A stretch of DNA of 64,000 nucleotides. It comes from Mycolicibacterium setense (GTDB taxonomy: Bacteria > Actinomycetota > Actinomycetes > Mycobacteriales > Mycobacteriaceae). Every line of letters starts with the position of its first letter. The first letter of the stretch is position 1. The stretch is from contig NZ_JTJW01000006.1 in the NCBI RefSeq assembly GCF_000805385.1, positions 62,001 through 126,000 on the forward strand. The letters are read 5' to 3'. The translations under genes and the position numbers were made by a program. Positions 9,139 to 17,488 of this stretch are shown here, piece after piece. The notes beneath the pieces were generated by a model. The model searched no databases, was not told the DNA's origin, and saw only the letters and a program-made list of their open reading frames with translations.

Positions 9139-10515
9139 CTATCCCGTTGCCGCCGTGTGTTCTTCGCGCGGCCGGGGTAGCGACAGGCCCAGATGTTCGC
9201 GCAGTGTCGTTCCCTCGTAGTCGGTGCGGAACACACCGCGCTCCTGCAGCAGCGGCACGACCCGGTCGACGAACGGATCGAGCCCGCCCGGGGTGACGTG
9301 CGGGACCAGGATGAAGCCGTCGCTGGCGTCGGATTGCACGAGATGGTTGATGGACTCGGCGATCGTGGCCGCCGACCCGACGAAGTTCTGCCGCCCGGTG
9401 ACCTCGATGATGAGCTCGCGGGTGGTGAGGTTCTCGGCCTCGGCCTTGGCTCGCCACTCGTTGGCGACGGCGACCGGGTCGCGGTGTATCCGCACACTGG
9501 CCCGGCCTTTGGCGATCGTGTTCTCACCGACCAGAGGATCGACGGTGGGCAGCGGTCCGTCGGGGTCGTGGTCGGAAAGGTCGCGGTTCCACAGCTGTTC
9601 GAGGAATTTGATCGCCGTGGCAGGGGAGACTTGGGCCAGACGCACCTCGTGAGCCAGGTCGGCGGCCTCGGCGTCGGTATCTCCGAGCACGAAGGTGGCT
9701 GCGGGCAGGATCAGCAATTGGTCATGGCGGCGGCCGTATTTGGCGAGGCGGCCCTTGACGTCGGCATAGAACTTCTGGCCGTCCTCCAGCGTTCCGTATC
9801 GGGAGAAGATGGCGTCTGCGGCCGCCGCGGCGAATTCGCGTCCATGGTCGGAATCGCCGGCCTGGAAGATCACCGGGCGGCCCTGCGGGCTCCGCGGGAC
9901 GTTGAAGCGGCCACTGATGTCGAAATGGTCATTGTGGTAAGCGAATTCGCCGGCCGCCCGATCGGACAGGAACACGCCGCGTTCTTTGTCGGCAACGATT
10001 TCGTCACCACGCCAGGAGTCGAACAGGGTGTGGGCTGCGGCCAGGAAGCTCTCAGCTCGCTCGTAGCGCTGGTTCTCGGGTAGGAAGCCGCCCCGGCGGA
10101 AGTTCTCGCCGGTGAAGGCGTCCCACGAGGTGACGACGTTCCAGGCGGCCCGGCCCTCGGAGAGGTGATCCAGCGAGGCGAATTGCCGTGCCACCTCGTA
10201 GGGTTCGTTGAAGGTGGAGTTGATGGTGCCGGTGAGCCCGAGCCGGTCGGTCACCGCGGCGAGCGCGGCGAGCACCGTGAACGTGTCCGGACGTCCAACC
10301 ACGTCGAGGTCGTAGATCTGGCCGCCTTGTTCGCGCAACCGAAGCCCCTCGGCCAGGAACATGAAATCGAACTTGCCGCGTTCGGCGGATTGTGCGAAGC
10401 GGACGAATGATTCGAATTCGATATGGCTGCCGGATTCGGGATCGCTCCACACCGTGGTGTTGTTGACCCCAGGGAAATGGGCGGCCAGATGGATCTGCTT
10501 GACGGGCTTGCTCAT
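9139..10515 (-). CDS. NtaA/DmoA-type FMN-dependent monooxygenase
   Basis: Luciferase-like (LLM) monooxygenase, 458 residues, of the nitrilotriacetate monooxygenase component A / dimethyl-sulfide monooxygenase subfamily. Typical segments are HLAAHFPGVNNTTVW at the N-terminus, FDFMFLAEGL, LDHLSEGRAAWNVVTS, then RRGGFLPENQRYERA and PVIFQAGDSDHGREFAA. Such enzymes use reduced FMN from a separate reductase to cleave C-N or C-S bonds. No reductase gene is adjacent. It lies 18 bases downstream of a second LLM gene on the same strand, so the two are probably cotranscribed, and the TetR gene at 11905 is divergent from the pair. A role in sulfur or nitrogen scavenging is inferred. Confidence 0.9.
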   Translation of the reverse strand: MSKPVKQIHLAAHFPGVNNTTVWSDPESGSHIEFESFVRFAQSAERGKFDFMFLAEGLRLREQGGQIYDLDVVGRPDTFTVLAALAAVTDRLGLTGTINSTFNEPYEVARQFASLDHLSEGRAAWNVVTSWDAFTGENFRRGGFLPENQRYERAESFLAAAHTLFDSWRGDEIVADKERGVFLSDRAAGEFAYHNDHFDISGRFNVPRSPQGRPVIFQAGDSDHGREFAAAAADAIFSRYGTLEDGQKFYADVKGRLAKYGRRHDQLLILPAATFVLGDTDAEAADLAHEVRLAQVSPATAIKFLEQLWNRDLSDHDPDGPLPTVDPLVGENTIAKGRASVRIHRDPVAVANEWRAKAEAENLTTRELIIEVTGRQNFVGSAATIAESINHLVQSDASDGFILVPHVTPGGLDPFVDRVVPLLQERGVFRTDYEGTTLREHLGLSLPRPREEHTAATG

Positions 10516-10533
10516 GGGCGTGTCCTGTCGCTG

Positions 10534-11694
10534 TCAGACGGTCGAATAGCGGTTCGCGGGGCGGGGCAGGCCGAGCAGCCCACGCAGAGTGGAGGCCTCG
10601 TAGGACTCGCGGAAAACACCGCGGCGCTGCAGATCGGGCACCAGCACGTCGGTGATCTGCTGCAGATCGTGAGGCAGGGACGCCGGCCGCAGCCGGAAAC
10701 CGGAGGCGCCGGCGGAGTGCCAGGCCTGCAGCAGATCGGCCAGTTGTCCAGGCGTGCCGGCAAAAATCTCTGCGTCGCTGCGGTATTCGCTTCCGCTCAA
10801 TTCGTCGAGGCGGTCACGGCGTGAGCGTGCAGCGTCGGGCGTCTCGTCGAGGAACACCACGAGGTCGGCGAAGACGTGTACCGGCGGAGCCTGCGCGGGG
10901 CGTAGGGCGCCGATGGTGTCAACCAATGTGGTGACCTCGTCGGTGCTGTGCGGCGTGACAAAGCCGACGTCGGTGCTGCCTGCGATCAGTTGGTAGGCGG
11001 GGGCGACGTGGCCGAGTGCGGCCACGATGGGCTGGCCCTGCGGTGGCCGCGGGGTGATCGAGGGCCCCTTCACGGAGAACGTCGCGCCCTCGAAATCGAT
11101 GTAGTGCAGTTTGTTCCGATCGATGAACCGGCCGGTGGCCACGTCGCGGATCTCCGCGTCGTCCTCCCAGCTGTCCCACAGTCGCCGCAGCACTTCCACG
11201 TAATCTGCCGCCTCGCTGAACAATTCGGTGCTGAGGGTGGCGCGGTCCTCGGGCAGCCGGCGCCGACCGAAGTGGGCAGCGGCATCCCGGCGGGAGGCGA
11301 CCTGGACCCGCACCCCGGCCCGGCCGGTGCTCACGAAGTCGAGTGTGGCGATCGCCTTGGATGCATGGAACGGCTCGGTGTGGGTGGTGATGACGGTGGG
11401 CACCAGACCGATGTGGCGGGTGCGGGGTGCCACGCGGGAGGCGATCAGAACGGCGTCGAGACGCCCGCGCACCTGGTCGGTTCGGTCGTCGGGGCGGAAC
11501 GGGTGATCGGACTGCAGGGTGAGGCCGTCTTCGATCGTGACGAAATCCAACAGGCCGCGTTCTGCCTGGCTGACCAGGTCGGTCCAGTAGCGCGGGGTCA
11601 GTATTTCGGTGGGCCGCGCCAGGGGCTCACGCCAGGACGCCGGGTGCCAGCCGGTGCCGTCGAGTGCGACGGCGAGGTGCAGTGGGTTGCCCAT
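10534..11694 (-). CDS. LLM-class flavin-dependent oxidoreductase
   Basis: 386-residue luciferase-like monooxygenase. The N-terminal barrel strand HLAVALDGTGWHPASWR, the segment GLLDFVTIEDGLTLQ and the block ATLDFVSTGRAGVRVQVASR are typical; the C-terminus repeats the family ending (RGVFRESYEASTLRGLLGL) seen in its downstream neighbour. First gene of a two-gene unit with the NtaA-like gene. The substrate is unknown. The shared regulator is probably the divergent TetR protein, judging only from position. Confidence 0.88.
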   Translation of the reverse strand: MGNPLHLAVALDGTGWHPASWREPLARPTEILTPRYWTDLVSQAERGLLDFVTIEDGLTLQSDHPFRPDDRTDQVRGRLDAVLIASRVAPRTRHIGLVPTVITTHTEPFHASKAIATLDFVSTGRAGVRVQVASRRDAAAHFGRRRLPEDRATLSTELFSEAADYVEVLRRLWDSWEDDAEIRDVATGRFIDRNKLHYIDFEGATFSVKGPSITPRPPQGQPIVAALGHVAPAYQLIAGSTDVGFVTPHSTDEVTTLVDTIGALRPAQAPPVHVFADLVVFLDETPDAARSRRDRLDELSGSEYRSDAEIFAGTPGQLADLLQAWHSAGASGFRLRPASLPHDLQQITDVLVPDLQRRGVFRESYEASTLRGLLGLPRPANRYSTV

Positions 11695-11744
11695 CGACGG
11701 TTCTCACTTTCAGTCGCGGTCTCTGGCGACAACGCGAGCTCACA

Positions 11745-11760
11745 CCCGGGTAATCCCGGG
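11745..11760. promoter_or_regulatory. Inverted repeat in the LLM-TetR divergent region
   Basis: CCCGGG-TAAT-CCCGGG, two palindromic hexamers four bases apart, in the 210-base gap between the LLM gene (start 11694) and the TetR gene (start 11905). A second GC-rich inverted repeat, GTCGGC-N9-GCCGAC, lies at 11837-11857. Either could be an operator for the TetR protein; in GC-rich DNA both could also arise by chance. Confidence 0.3.
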
Positions 11761-11891
11761 CGGGAGCCGCTGCGAGTGTCCAATCCAGTCTGACCTGCCT
11801 GAAGAGATCGACGCAGGGTGATGCGAAACCCCGTTTGTCGGCGACGCACAGGCCGACGCGCGCATCCGGCATAGGTCAACTGGCGTTGAAG

Positions 11892-11897
11892 TAAGCT
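11892..11897 (+). promoter_or_regulatory. Putative leaderless promoter, -10 box of the TetR gene
   Basis: TAAGCT (TANNNT) ends seven bases before ATG 11905 and there is no Shine-Dalgarno sequence, so the transcript probably begins at the start codon. Confidence 0.45.
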
Positions 11898-11904
11898 CGC
11901 GGCC

Positions 11905-12504
11905 ATGTCGGAGACCCGGCGGAGTGGCCGGTGGCGCACCGGCCAGCAGAGCAAGCAGCGAGTCATCGATGCGGCACGCGAGCGCTTCATGCGTGACGGC
12001 TATGAGCGCGCGACGGTGCGTGGGATCGCCGCCGATGCCGGGGTGGACGTCGCGATGGTCTACTACTTCTTCGGCAACAAGGAGGGGCTGTTCGCCGCCT
12101 CGGTGCTCGACACTCCGCAGCACCCGTTGCATCAGCTGGCGAATCTGCTCGACGAGGGAACCGACGAGATCGGCGCACGCCTGGTGCGCGATGTCGTTGA
12201 GCGCTGGGATGCGGGAGCGTCGTTCGACCCACTGCTGACGGTGTTCCGGTCAGCCGATATTCAGCCGTTGGCGCGCAAGCTCTTACACGACTCCCTGGCC
12301 GGACCGGTGGCGCAACGGGTTGCGACGGAGTTCGGTGTCGACGATGCCGAACTGCGCGTCGAGCTGGTGACCGTGCACCTGGTCGGTCTGGCCTTCGCGC
12401 GTTACCAACTCAAGATCGAGCCGATGGCTTCGGCGAGCATCGGCGACCTGGTCGCCTGGATCGGGCCGACCGTGCAGCGTTACCTGACGGACCCCAAACC
12501 ATAG
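11905..12504 (+). CDS. TetR/AcrR-family transcriptional regulator
   Basis: 199 residues. The N-terminal TetR helix-turn-helix covers residues about 13-60 (VIDAARERFMRDGYERATVR, then GVDVAMVYYFFGNKEGLFAA). The remaining two thirds form the ligand-binding and dimerisation domain. It is divergent from the two LLM monooxygenase genes, which suggests it represses them and senses their substrate. Its 3' end lies five bases from the stop of the convergent Fic gene. Confidence 0.88.
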   Translation: MSETRRSGRWRTGQQSKQRVIDAARERFMRDGYERATVRGIAADAGVDVAMVYYFFGNKEGLFAASVLDTPQHPLHQLANLLDEGTDEIGARLVRDVVERWDAGASFDPLLTVFRSADIQPLARKLLHDSLAGPVAQRVATEFGVDDAELRVELVTVHLVGLAFARYQLKIEPMASASIGDLVAWIGPTVQRYLTDPKP

Positions 12505-12509
12505 GCGGC

Positions 12510-13319
12510 TCAAGCACGCTCGGACACCGGAAATGGCTGCGGATGCAGCCGTCCGCGCAATACCGCCACGAACGGCCGAGGGTCGGCCCGCCCGTCTCGC
12601 CGGAACGGCATTGAGTCCCGCGATGCGCTGATCCACTCGGAGCGGGACATGTCATCGAGAAGTAGCCGGCGTCCGGACCGGCCGGCGAGCAGATGCAGCA
12701 ACAGGGTTCCGGTGCGGCCATTGCCCTCACGGAACGGATGGATCTGGTTGTAGTCGGCATAGATTCGAGCCAGCCGATACGACAGCGTTCCGTCGTCGAT
12801 CTCGGTGCCCTCGTCGGAGAGTCTGGCGATCTCGGCGTGTAGTGCCTCCAGGGCGCGAGGAATGCGTGCGCAGGATCCGAATGTGCTGTCACCCTTGCGG
12901 ATCTCGACGATGCGCGGCTCGCCCGCCCAGGCGTACACATCGCCGAACACATGCTGATGCAGTGACCGGGTGTTCAGTTCGGTGTCCTGGGAGCGCAGGT
13001 GCACCTGCAGGATGCGTCCGGCCGTCGCCACGTATTCCAGCTGGGCCAGCACCGTGGCATCCTGCACACCGAAGTTGTTGCGCAGCACCGATGTCCCGGG
13101 GATGAAGTAGGGGCGCCGTCGGGCGAAGATGCGTCGGCGCGCCGGTGGGGACGGAGTGGGCAGTTGGTGACCCAGGTACTCGCCGAAGCTCGCTGTGCCG
13201 GTGAGCAAGCCGGTCAGGGCATCGATCTGTTCCGGCGCCGGCTGCCAGCCCTCCAGGCGTTCGGCGGCGATGGTCTGGGCCAGGGCGTGACGCTCGGCCT
13301 CTTCGGAGCCGGTCACCAT
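12510..13319 (-). CDS. Fic-domain protein (putative AMP-transferase) with antitoxin-like N-terminus
   Basis: Fic proteins transfer AMP or another nucleotide phosphate to target hydroxyls. The core motif HPFREGNGRT begins at His194; the family pattern HxFx(D/E)GNGRxxR is met except for its last Arg, which is Thr205. The flap segment PYFIPGTSVLRN and the region VFGDVYAWAGEPR are typical. The first 50 residues (AERLEGWQPAPEQIDALTG, then GTASFGEYL) resemble a VbhA/FicA-type antitoxin, but the inhibitory (S/T)xxxE(G/N) motif reads A19-E-R-L-E23-G24, with Ala in place of Ser/Thr. The start ATG overlaps the end of the nucleotidyltransferase gene by seven bases, so the two are translationally coupled. 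Both domains are fully open. Confidence 0.88.
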   Translation of the reverse strand: MVTGSEEAERHALAQTIAAERLEGWQPAPEQIDALTGLLTGTASFGEYLGHQLPTPSPPARRRIFARRRPYFIPGTSVLRNNFGVQDATVLAQLEYVATAGRILQVHLRSQDTELNTRSLHQHVFGDVYAWAGEPRIVEIRKGDSTFGSCARIPRALEALHAEIARLSDEGTEIDDGTLSYRLARIYADYNQIHPFREGNGRTGTLLLHLLAGRSGRRLLLDDMSRSEWISASRDSMPFRRDGRADPRPFVAVLRGRLHPQPFPVSERA

Positions 13320-14329
13320 GTGGAGAACGTCGAGGTTGACGCCAGATAGTCGAGTTTGCGCCGCACCGCGGTGAGTTCACGGCCGATACTGCGCAGCGCG
13401 GTGCGGTCCTGCGGTGGCAGTTCCGAGAGCTCGACGCGCTCGTCGAAAGCGTCGGCGTCGACGGATGGGCGCCACCGCGCGGCCCGCATCCGCCAGCGGA
13501 TGCTGGATGCGATCGCGTGACATTTCGCGAGCACCCGGGCATCGTCGGGATCGAGGTAGCGAGTGCCGGACGCGTCGGCGATCCGCCCCGAGGTGGGTAG
13601 TGCGTCGGATCCGCAACTGAGCGCCGCCCAGCGCGCGATACGGACCACCGGGTCGACGGCGGCGTGCTTCACGTCGACGCGGCTGTCGCCGGAGGTCAAC
13701 ACTCGCAGCCGGGACGGGACGTACCCGCGGACAAAGGTTGAGTCCTGCAGGATCGCCGTCAGTGCAGCCGGTTGCGCGCGCACTGCGATACCGGCTTGTT
13801 CGCGCAGATCCGGTCCGTCACTCAGCGCCACGGCGTCGGCCAGGAGCCCGATCATCACCACGCCCCGATCGCCAGCCGGATCCGCGGCCCACCGGCCGAT
13901 GCCGATCGCCCAGTCCTGAGCGGTGCGGTTGAACCGCACGCGGGAGGCAACCGCGCCGTTGTCGTCGGCGCGGAAGCCGCAACAGGCCAGCAGGTCATGG
14001 ACGTGGACGGCCTGGGCCAGCGCCGACTCGACGGTCATATCGGGGTGGCGGACCACCAGCGTTTCCAGATCGGATCCGGGCAGTGCGTCGCCGCGGCCGA
14101 CGCTGCCCGAGACGTACCAATCGACGTCGGGCCCCACCAGGCGCGCGGCGGACATCAGTGCGGCCCGGGCCACGGCCGACCAGGCCTCGGCGACCGTGGC
14201 TGCCCCAATCCGGGTCTCGATCAGCTCGGATACCGCGTCGTGGGCTGCTGTGGCGGCCGCCACCAGCTCGCTTTCGGTGTCCGCCGACGCAATCCGCCGG
14301 TGGGCATCGTCGAGCGCAGCCACAGCCAT
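13313..14329 (-). CDS. DUF294-type (GlnD-like) nucleotidyltransferase
   Basis: 338 residues. The nucleotidyltransferase signature is clear: GSVGRGDALPGSDLE, with Gly75-Ser76 and metal-binding Asp87 and Glu89. The C-terminal half resembles the DUF294 substrate-binding domain (VDVKHAAVDPVVRIARWAAL, then GTRYLDPDDARVLAKCHAI). Relatives are found with CBS domains or in GlnD uridylyltransferases; here the protein has neither CBS nor HD domains. The product transfers a nucleotide to an unknown partner. The partner could be the Fic protein encoded next, whose start lies inside this gene. ATG 14329 is chosen; a GTG at 14428 would extend it into the permease upstream region. Confidence 0.78.
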   Translation of the reverse strand: MAVAALDDAHRRIASADTESELVAAATAAHDAVSELIETRIGAATVAEAWSAVARAALMSAARLVGPDVDWYVSGSVGRGDALPGSDLETLVVRHPDMTVESALAQAVHVHDLLACCGFRADDNGAVASRVRFNRTAQDWAIGIGRWAADPAGDRGVVMIGLLADAVALSDGPDLREQAGIAVRAQPAALTAILQDSTFVRGYVPSRLRVLTSGDSRVDVKHAAVDPVVRIARWAALSCGSDALPTSGRIADASGTRYLDPDDARVLAKCHAIASSIRWRMRAARWRPSVDADAFDERVELSELPPQDRTALRSIGRELTAVRRKLDYLASTSTFSTW

Positions 14330-14442
14330 GTCGGCGATTGTGACAGGCGCCGGGGCCGGTGAGGTTTCGGCAACCCAATGCTTACTGCCGGCTACATGAA
14401 CGAAACACGCGGGTGACCGCTCGGACACGCCGAGGGGCTTAT

Positions 14443-14456
14443 CTATCAAGTGACAG
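14443..14456. promoter_or_regulatory. Imperfect dyad upstream of the guanidine/urea operon
   Basis: CTATCA-AG-TGACAG, half-sites differing at one position, 45 bases before the permease ATG in the 171-base divergent region. It is a candidate operator for the operon at 14501-21167. I do not see the conserved blocks of a guanidine riboswitch here. Confidence 0.3.
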
Positions 14457-14500
14457 TTAAGGACCTGGCGGCATCGCCCCCGAGCCTGAGAGAAACGCCT

Positions 14501-16042
14501 ATGACCAGCAGCGCTACCGAGAGTCAGGGAGATGTGGCCGGCCGTCTCGGCGACCATGACGACCTGGCCGAGTTCGGTTATGACCAGCAGTTGCACCGTC
14601 GGCTCGGCAAGTTCGAATCGTTCGCCGCGGGCTTCTCGTTCGTGTCGATTCTGACCACGATCTTCCAGCTGTTCGGCCTCGGGTTCGGTTTCGGCGGCCC
14701 CGCCTTCTTCTGGACCTGGCCCGCGGTGTTCCTCGGACAGTTCCTCGTCGCGCTGTGTTTCGCCGAGCTGGCCGCGCGCTATCCGATTTCCGGGGCCATC
14801 TATCAATGGTCCCGGCGGATGGGTGGCGAGCTGATCGGCTGGTTCGGTGGCTGGTTCATGATCCTGGCCCAGATCGTGACGGCCTCGGCCGCTGCGATCG
14901 CGCTGCAGGTGGTGTTGCCGTCGATCTGGTCTGGTTTCCAGGTGATCGGCGAGGATCCGGCGTTGACGTCGTCGAGTGGGGCGGCCAACGCGGTACTGCT
15001 CGGCACGGTGTTGTTGGTGCTCACCACCACGATCAATTGCCTTGGCGTCAAATGGATGTCGCGAGTCAACAGTGCCGGGGTGATCTGCGAGATCGTCGGT
15101 GTCATCGCGGTCATCGGTGTGTTCTTCACCCATGCCCAGCGCGGGCCGCAAGTGGTGTTCGACACCGGCCATGCCGGCGGCCAACCCGGCTACGTGTGGG
15201 CCTGGATCATGTCGGGATTGATGGCCGCCTACGTCATGGTCGGATTCGGCTCGGCGGGCGAACTCGCCGAGGAGACGCGCAATCCGCGCCGCGTCGCGCC
15301 CCGCACCATCCGGCTGGCCCTGTCGGTCTCGGCGCTCGGCGGCGGGCTGATGATCCTCGGTGCCCTGATGGCCGCCCCGAGCCTGACCGACGGTCGACTG
15401 GCCACCGAAGGCCTGCCGTACGTACTCGACACCGTGCTGTCCTCACCGTGGGGCACGGTGCTGCTGATCGACGTGTGCATCGCGATCACGATCTGCACCT
15501 TGGCAATCCAGACCGCCGCCTCACGTCTGATGTTCTCGATGGCCCGTGACGGCCGACTGCCAGCCTCATCGATCCTGTCCCGGGTCAACAGTCACACGGG
15601 AACACCGATCTGGCCGTCAGTGCTCATCGGTCTGCTGTGCATCGGGGTGCTGCTGGTCAATGTCGGCAACTCGGCGATCTTCGCGACGCTGGCCAGCGTC
15701 TGCATCATCCTGATCTACCTGGCCTACCTACTGGTGACCGCTCCGCTGCTGTATCGCCGGATCAAAGGCTGGCCGGCCCAGCGCAACCAGGTCGATGCCG
15801 AAGGGTTGCCGCTGTTCTCCTTGGGCAAGTTCGGCATCGCGGTGAATGTCCTGGCCGTGCTCTACGGCGTGGTGATGATCGTCAACCTGGGCTGGCCGAG
15901 GGCCGAGATCTTCAATCCCACTGGGGAAATGCCGATATTGCAGTGGGCCGGACCGCTGAGTATCGCGGCCGCGATGGTCCTGGGCGCGCTGTGCTTCCCC
16001 CGCGGCAAGACCCACCCGAAACCCGTCACGATCGGAGCCTGA
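14501..16042 (+). CDS. APC-superfamily permease of the guanidine/urea operon
   Basis: Membrane transporter of 513 residues with about 12 hydrophobic segments, amino acid-polyamine-organocation type. The first segment region is FAAGFSFVSILTTIFQLFGL and the conserved loop CFAELAARYPISGAIYQWSR follows. Being the first gene of an operon for guanidine/urea breakdown, it probably imports the nitrogen compound (guanidine, a guanidino compound or an amino acid). ATG 14501 is chosen because the open frame upstream is not conserved-looking. The next gene starts one base after its stop. Confidence 0.88.
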   Translation: MTSSATESQGDVAGRLGDHDDLAEFGYDQQLHRRLGKFESFAAGFSFVSILTTIFQLFGLGFGFGGPAFFWTWPAVFLGQFLVALCFAELAARYPISGAIYQWSRRMGGELIGWFGGWFMILAQIVTASAAAIALQVVLPSIWSGFQVIGEDPALTSSSGAANAVLLGTVLLVLTTTINCLGVKWMSRVNSAGVICEIVGVIAVIGVFFTHAQRGPQVVFDTGHAGGQPGYVWAWIMSGLMAAYVMVGFGSAGELAEETRNPRRVAPRTIRLALSVSALGGGLMILGALMAAPSLTDGRLATEGLPYVLDTVLSSPWGTVLLIDVCIAITICTLAIQTAASRLMFSMARDGRLPASSILSRVNSHTGTPIWPSVLIGLLCIGVLLVNVGNSAIFATLASVCIILIYLAYLLVTAPLLYRRIKGWPAQRNQVDAEGLPLFSLGKFGIAVNVLAVLYGVVMIVNLGWPRAEIFNPTGEMPILQWAGPLSIAAAMVLGALCFPRGKTHPKPVTIGA

Positions 16043-16043
16043 G

Positions 16044-16871
16044 ATGTCCACTGCTACGACCGCCGGCGCCCGCGATCATGCCCGATCGCAGGCAGGCACC
16101 CTCACCGATTCGATGCCCGTCGTTCCCGCGTCGAGTTGGCCCAATCCACCACACGGTGTCGCAGCCGAGCAACTGACCTGGGCTGAAACGGTTCCCGGTG
16201 GCCGCTACACCAGCAAGGTGCTGGCCCGCGGTACCCGGCTGCGTCTGCGCGATCTGGACGGCACCGCGTGCGCGCACGTGCTGCTGTGGCGTGCCGATGC
16301 GCCGTGGGAGCGGCTGAACGTCGCAGATACCGTGAAAGTGCCCTGGCAGGCCTATATTTCGGCCGGCCATCCGCTGCTCAGCGACCAGGGCCGGCTTCTG
16401 GCCACCGTGGTGTCGGACACCTCGGCCCACCACGACGCGCTGTGCGGTACCACCACGCTGTCCGGCAATGCGACCAAATACGGTGCGGGCGCGGTGGAAT
16501 CACCCAGTCCCGCCGGGCGGGAACTGCTCGCACTGGCCGCGCTCAAGAACGGGCTGAGCCGTCGCGACGTCGCGCCGAGCGTGTCGTTCTTCCACGGCGT
16601 ACGCGTGGACGCCGACGGCACGCTGGTATCCACCGGGTCGGCCGGTGCGGACACCGCCGTGGAGTTGATCACCCATCTGCCTCTGATCGTGGCGGTCGCC
16701 AATACCGCCCACCCTCTGGATCCGGCGCCGGAGTTCACCGTCGGCTCCCTGGAGGTGCTGACCTGGTCGGCGCCCGGTGACCTGGCCGAGATCGGCGCCA
16801 CGGTCGGTGATCGCGACCCCGAATACCAACGCGCCTACCTGAATTCCGAAGATGTCTGGAGTGCCCGATGA
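16044..16871 (+). CDS. DUF1989 protein, urea carboxylase-associated (UAAP1-like; carboxyguanidine deiminase subunit)
   Basis: 275 residues. The DUF1989 fold is shown by TSKVLARGTRLRLRDLDGTA, ACAHVLLWRADAPWERLN and HHDALCGTTTLSGNATKYG, whose Cys/His content fits a metal site. Members next to urea-carboxylase-like genes are now known in other bacteria (CgdA/CgdB) to deiminate carboxyguanidine to allophanate; that role is transferred from the family, not shown here. The stop overlaps the next DUF1989 gene by four bases (ATGA), consistent with two subunits of one enzyme. Confidence 0.85.
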   Translation: MSTATTAGARDHARSQAGTLTDSMPVVPASSWPNPPHGVAAEQLTWAETVPGGRYTSKVLARGTRLRLRDLDGTACAHVLLWRADAPWERLNVADTVKVPWQAYISAGHPLLSDQGRLLATVVSDTSAHHDALCGTTTLSGNATKYGAGAVESPSPAGRELLALAALKNGLSRRDVAPSVSFFHGVRVDADGTLVSTGSAGADTAVELITHLPLIVAVANTAHPLDPAPEFTVGSLEVLTWSAPGDLAEIGATVGDRDPEYQRAYLNSEDVWSAR

Positions 16872-17488
16872 CCATCACCGCCACCCACACCGTTGTCGAT
16901 GAAATCGTGGCGCCCCGCGCACCGTGGTCGAAGGTCGTGCGCGCAGGCGATGTGCTCACCATCGTCGACCTGCACGGCAACCAGGCTGTGGACACCCTGT
17001 TCTACGGGGCGACAGATCACGGCGTGCGCTACAGCGCACCGGCCACCATCGCTGCTCAGGGCAATATCTTCCTGACGACCGGAACAGTGCTGCGAGACAG
17101 CGACGGTGAGCCGATGCTGACCATCGTCGACGACGAGGTCGGCAATCACGACACCCTCGGGGGTGCGTGCTCGCAGGAGTCCAACACCCTGCGCTACGGA
17201 CACCACACCAAGCACCAGCACGCCTGCGTCGAGAACTTCATCGGTGAGGGCGCCCGCTGGGGGCTGACCAAGGCCGACATCGTCAGCAACATCAACTTCT
17301 TCATGAACGTCCCGGTGGACCCTGACGGCGCCCTCGGCATCGTCGACGGCTTGTCGGCCCCGGGCAAGACGGTGTCGCTGCGAGCCGAGATCGACACGCT
17401 GGTGCTGGTGTCGAACTGCCCGCAAATCAACAACCCCTGCAACGGGTTTGACCCGACTGCTGTGCGAATGGTCGTGACGCGGCCATGA
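16868..17488 (+). CDS. DUF1989 protein, urea carboxylase-associated (UAAP2-like; carboxyguanidine deiminase subunit)
   Basis: 206 residues, homologous to the preceding protein. Conserved segments include WSKVVRAGDVLTIVDLHGNQ, the metal-site region NHDTLGGACSQESNTLRYG and the C-terminal CPQINNPCNGFDPTAVRMV. It probably forms a heteromer with the product of 16044-16871 and converts carboxyguanidine to allophanate and ammonia. Coupled on both sides by four-base overlaps. Confidence 0.85.
   Translation: MTITATHTVVDEIVAPRAPWSKVVRAGDVLTIVDLHGNQAVDTLFYGATDHGVRYSAPATIAAQGNIFLTTGTVLRDSDGEPMLTIVDDEVGNHDTLGGACSQESNTLRYGHHTKHQHACVENFIGEGARWGLTKADIVSNINFFMNVPVDPDGALGIVDGLSAPGKTVSLRAEIDTLVLVSNCPQINNPCNGFDPTAVRMVVTRP

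Noticed and set aside
14330-14500. Guanidine riboswitch (ykkC or related) upstream of the guanidine/urea operon
   Set aside because: The segment contains GAGCCTGAGAG, faintly like one conserved block, but the paired stems and other invariant blocks of the three guanidine classes are not found. A covariance-model search would settle it.
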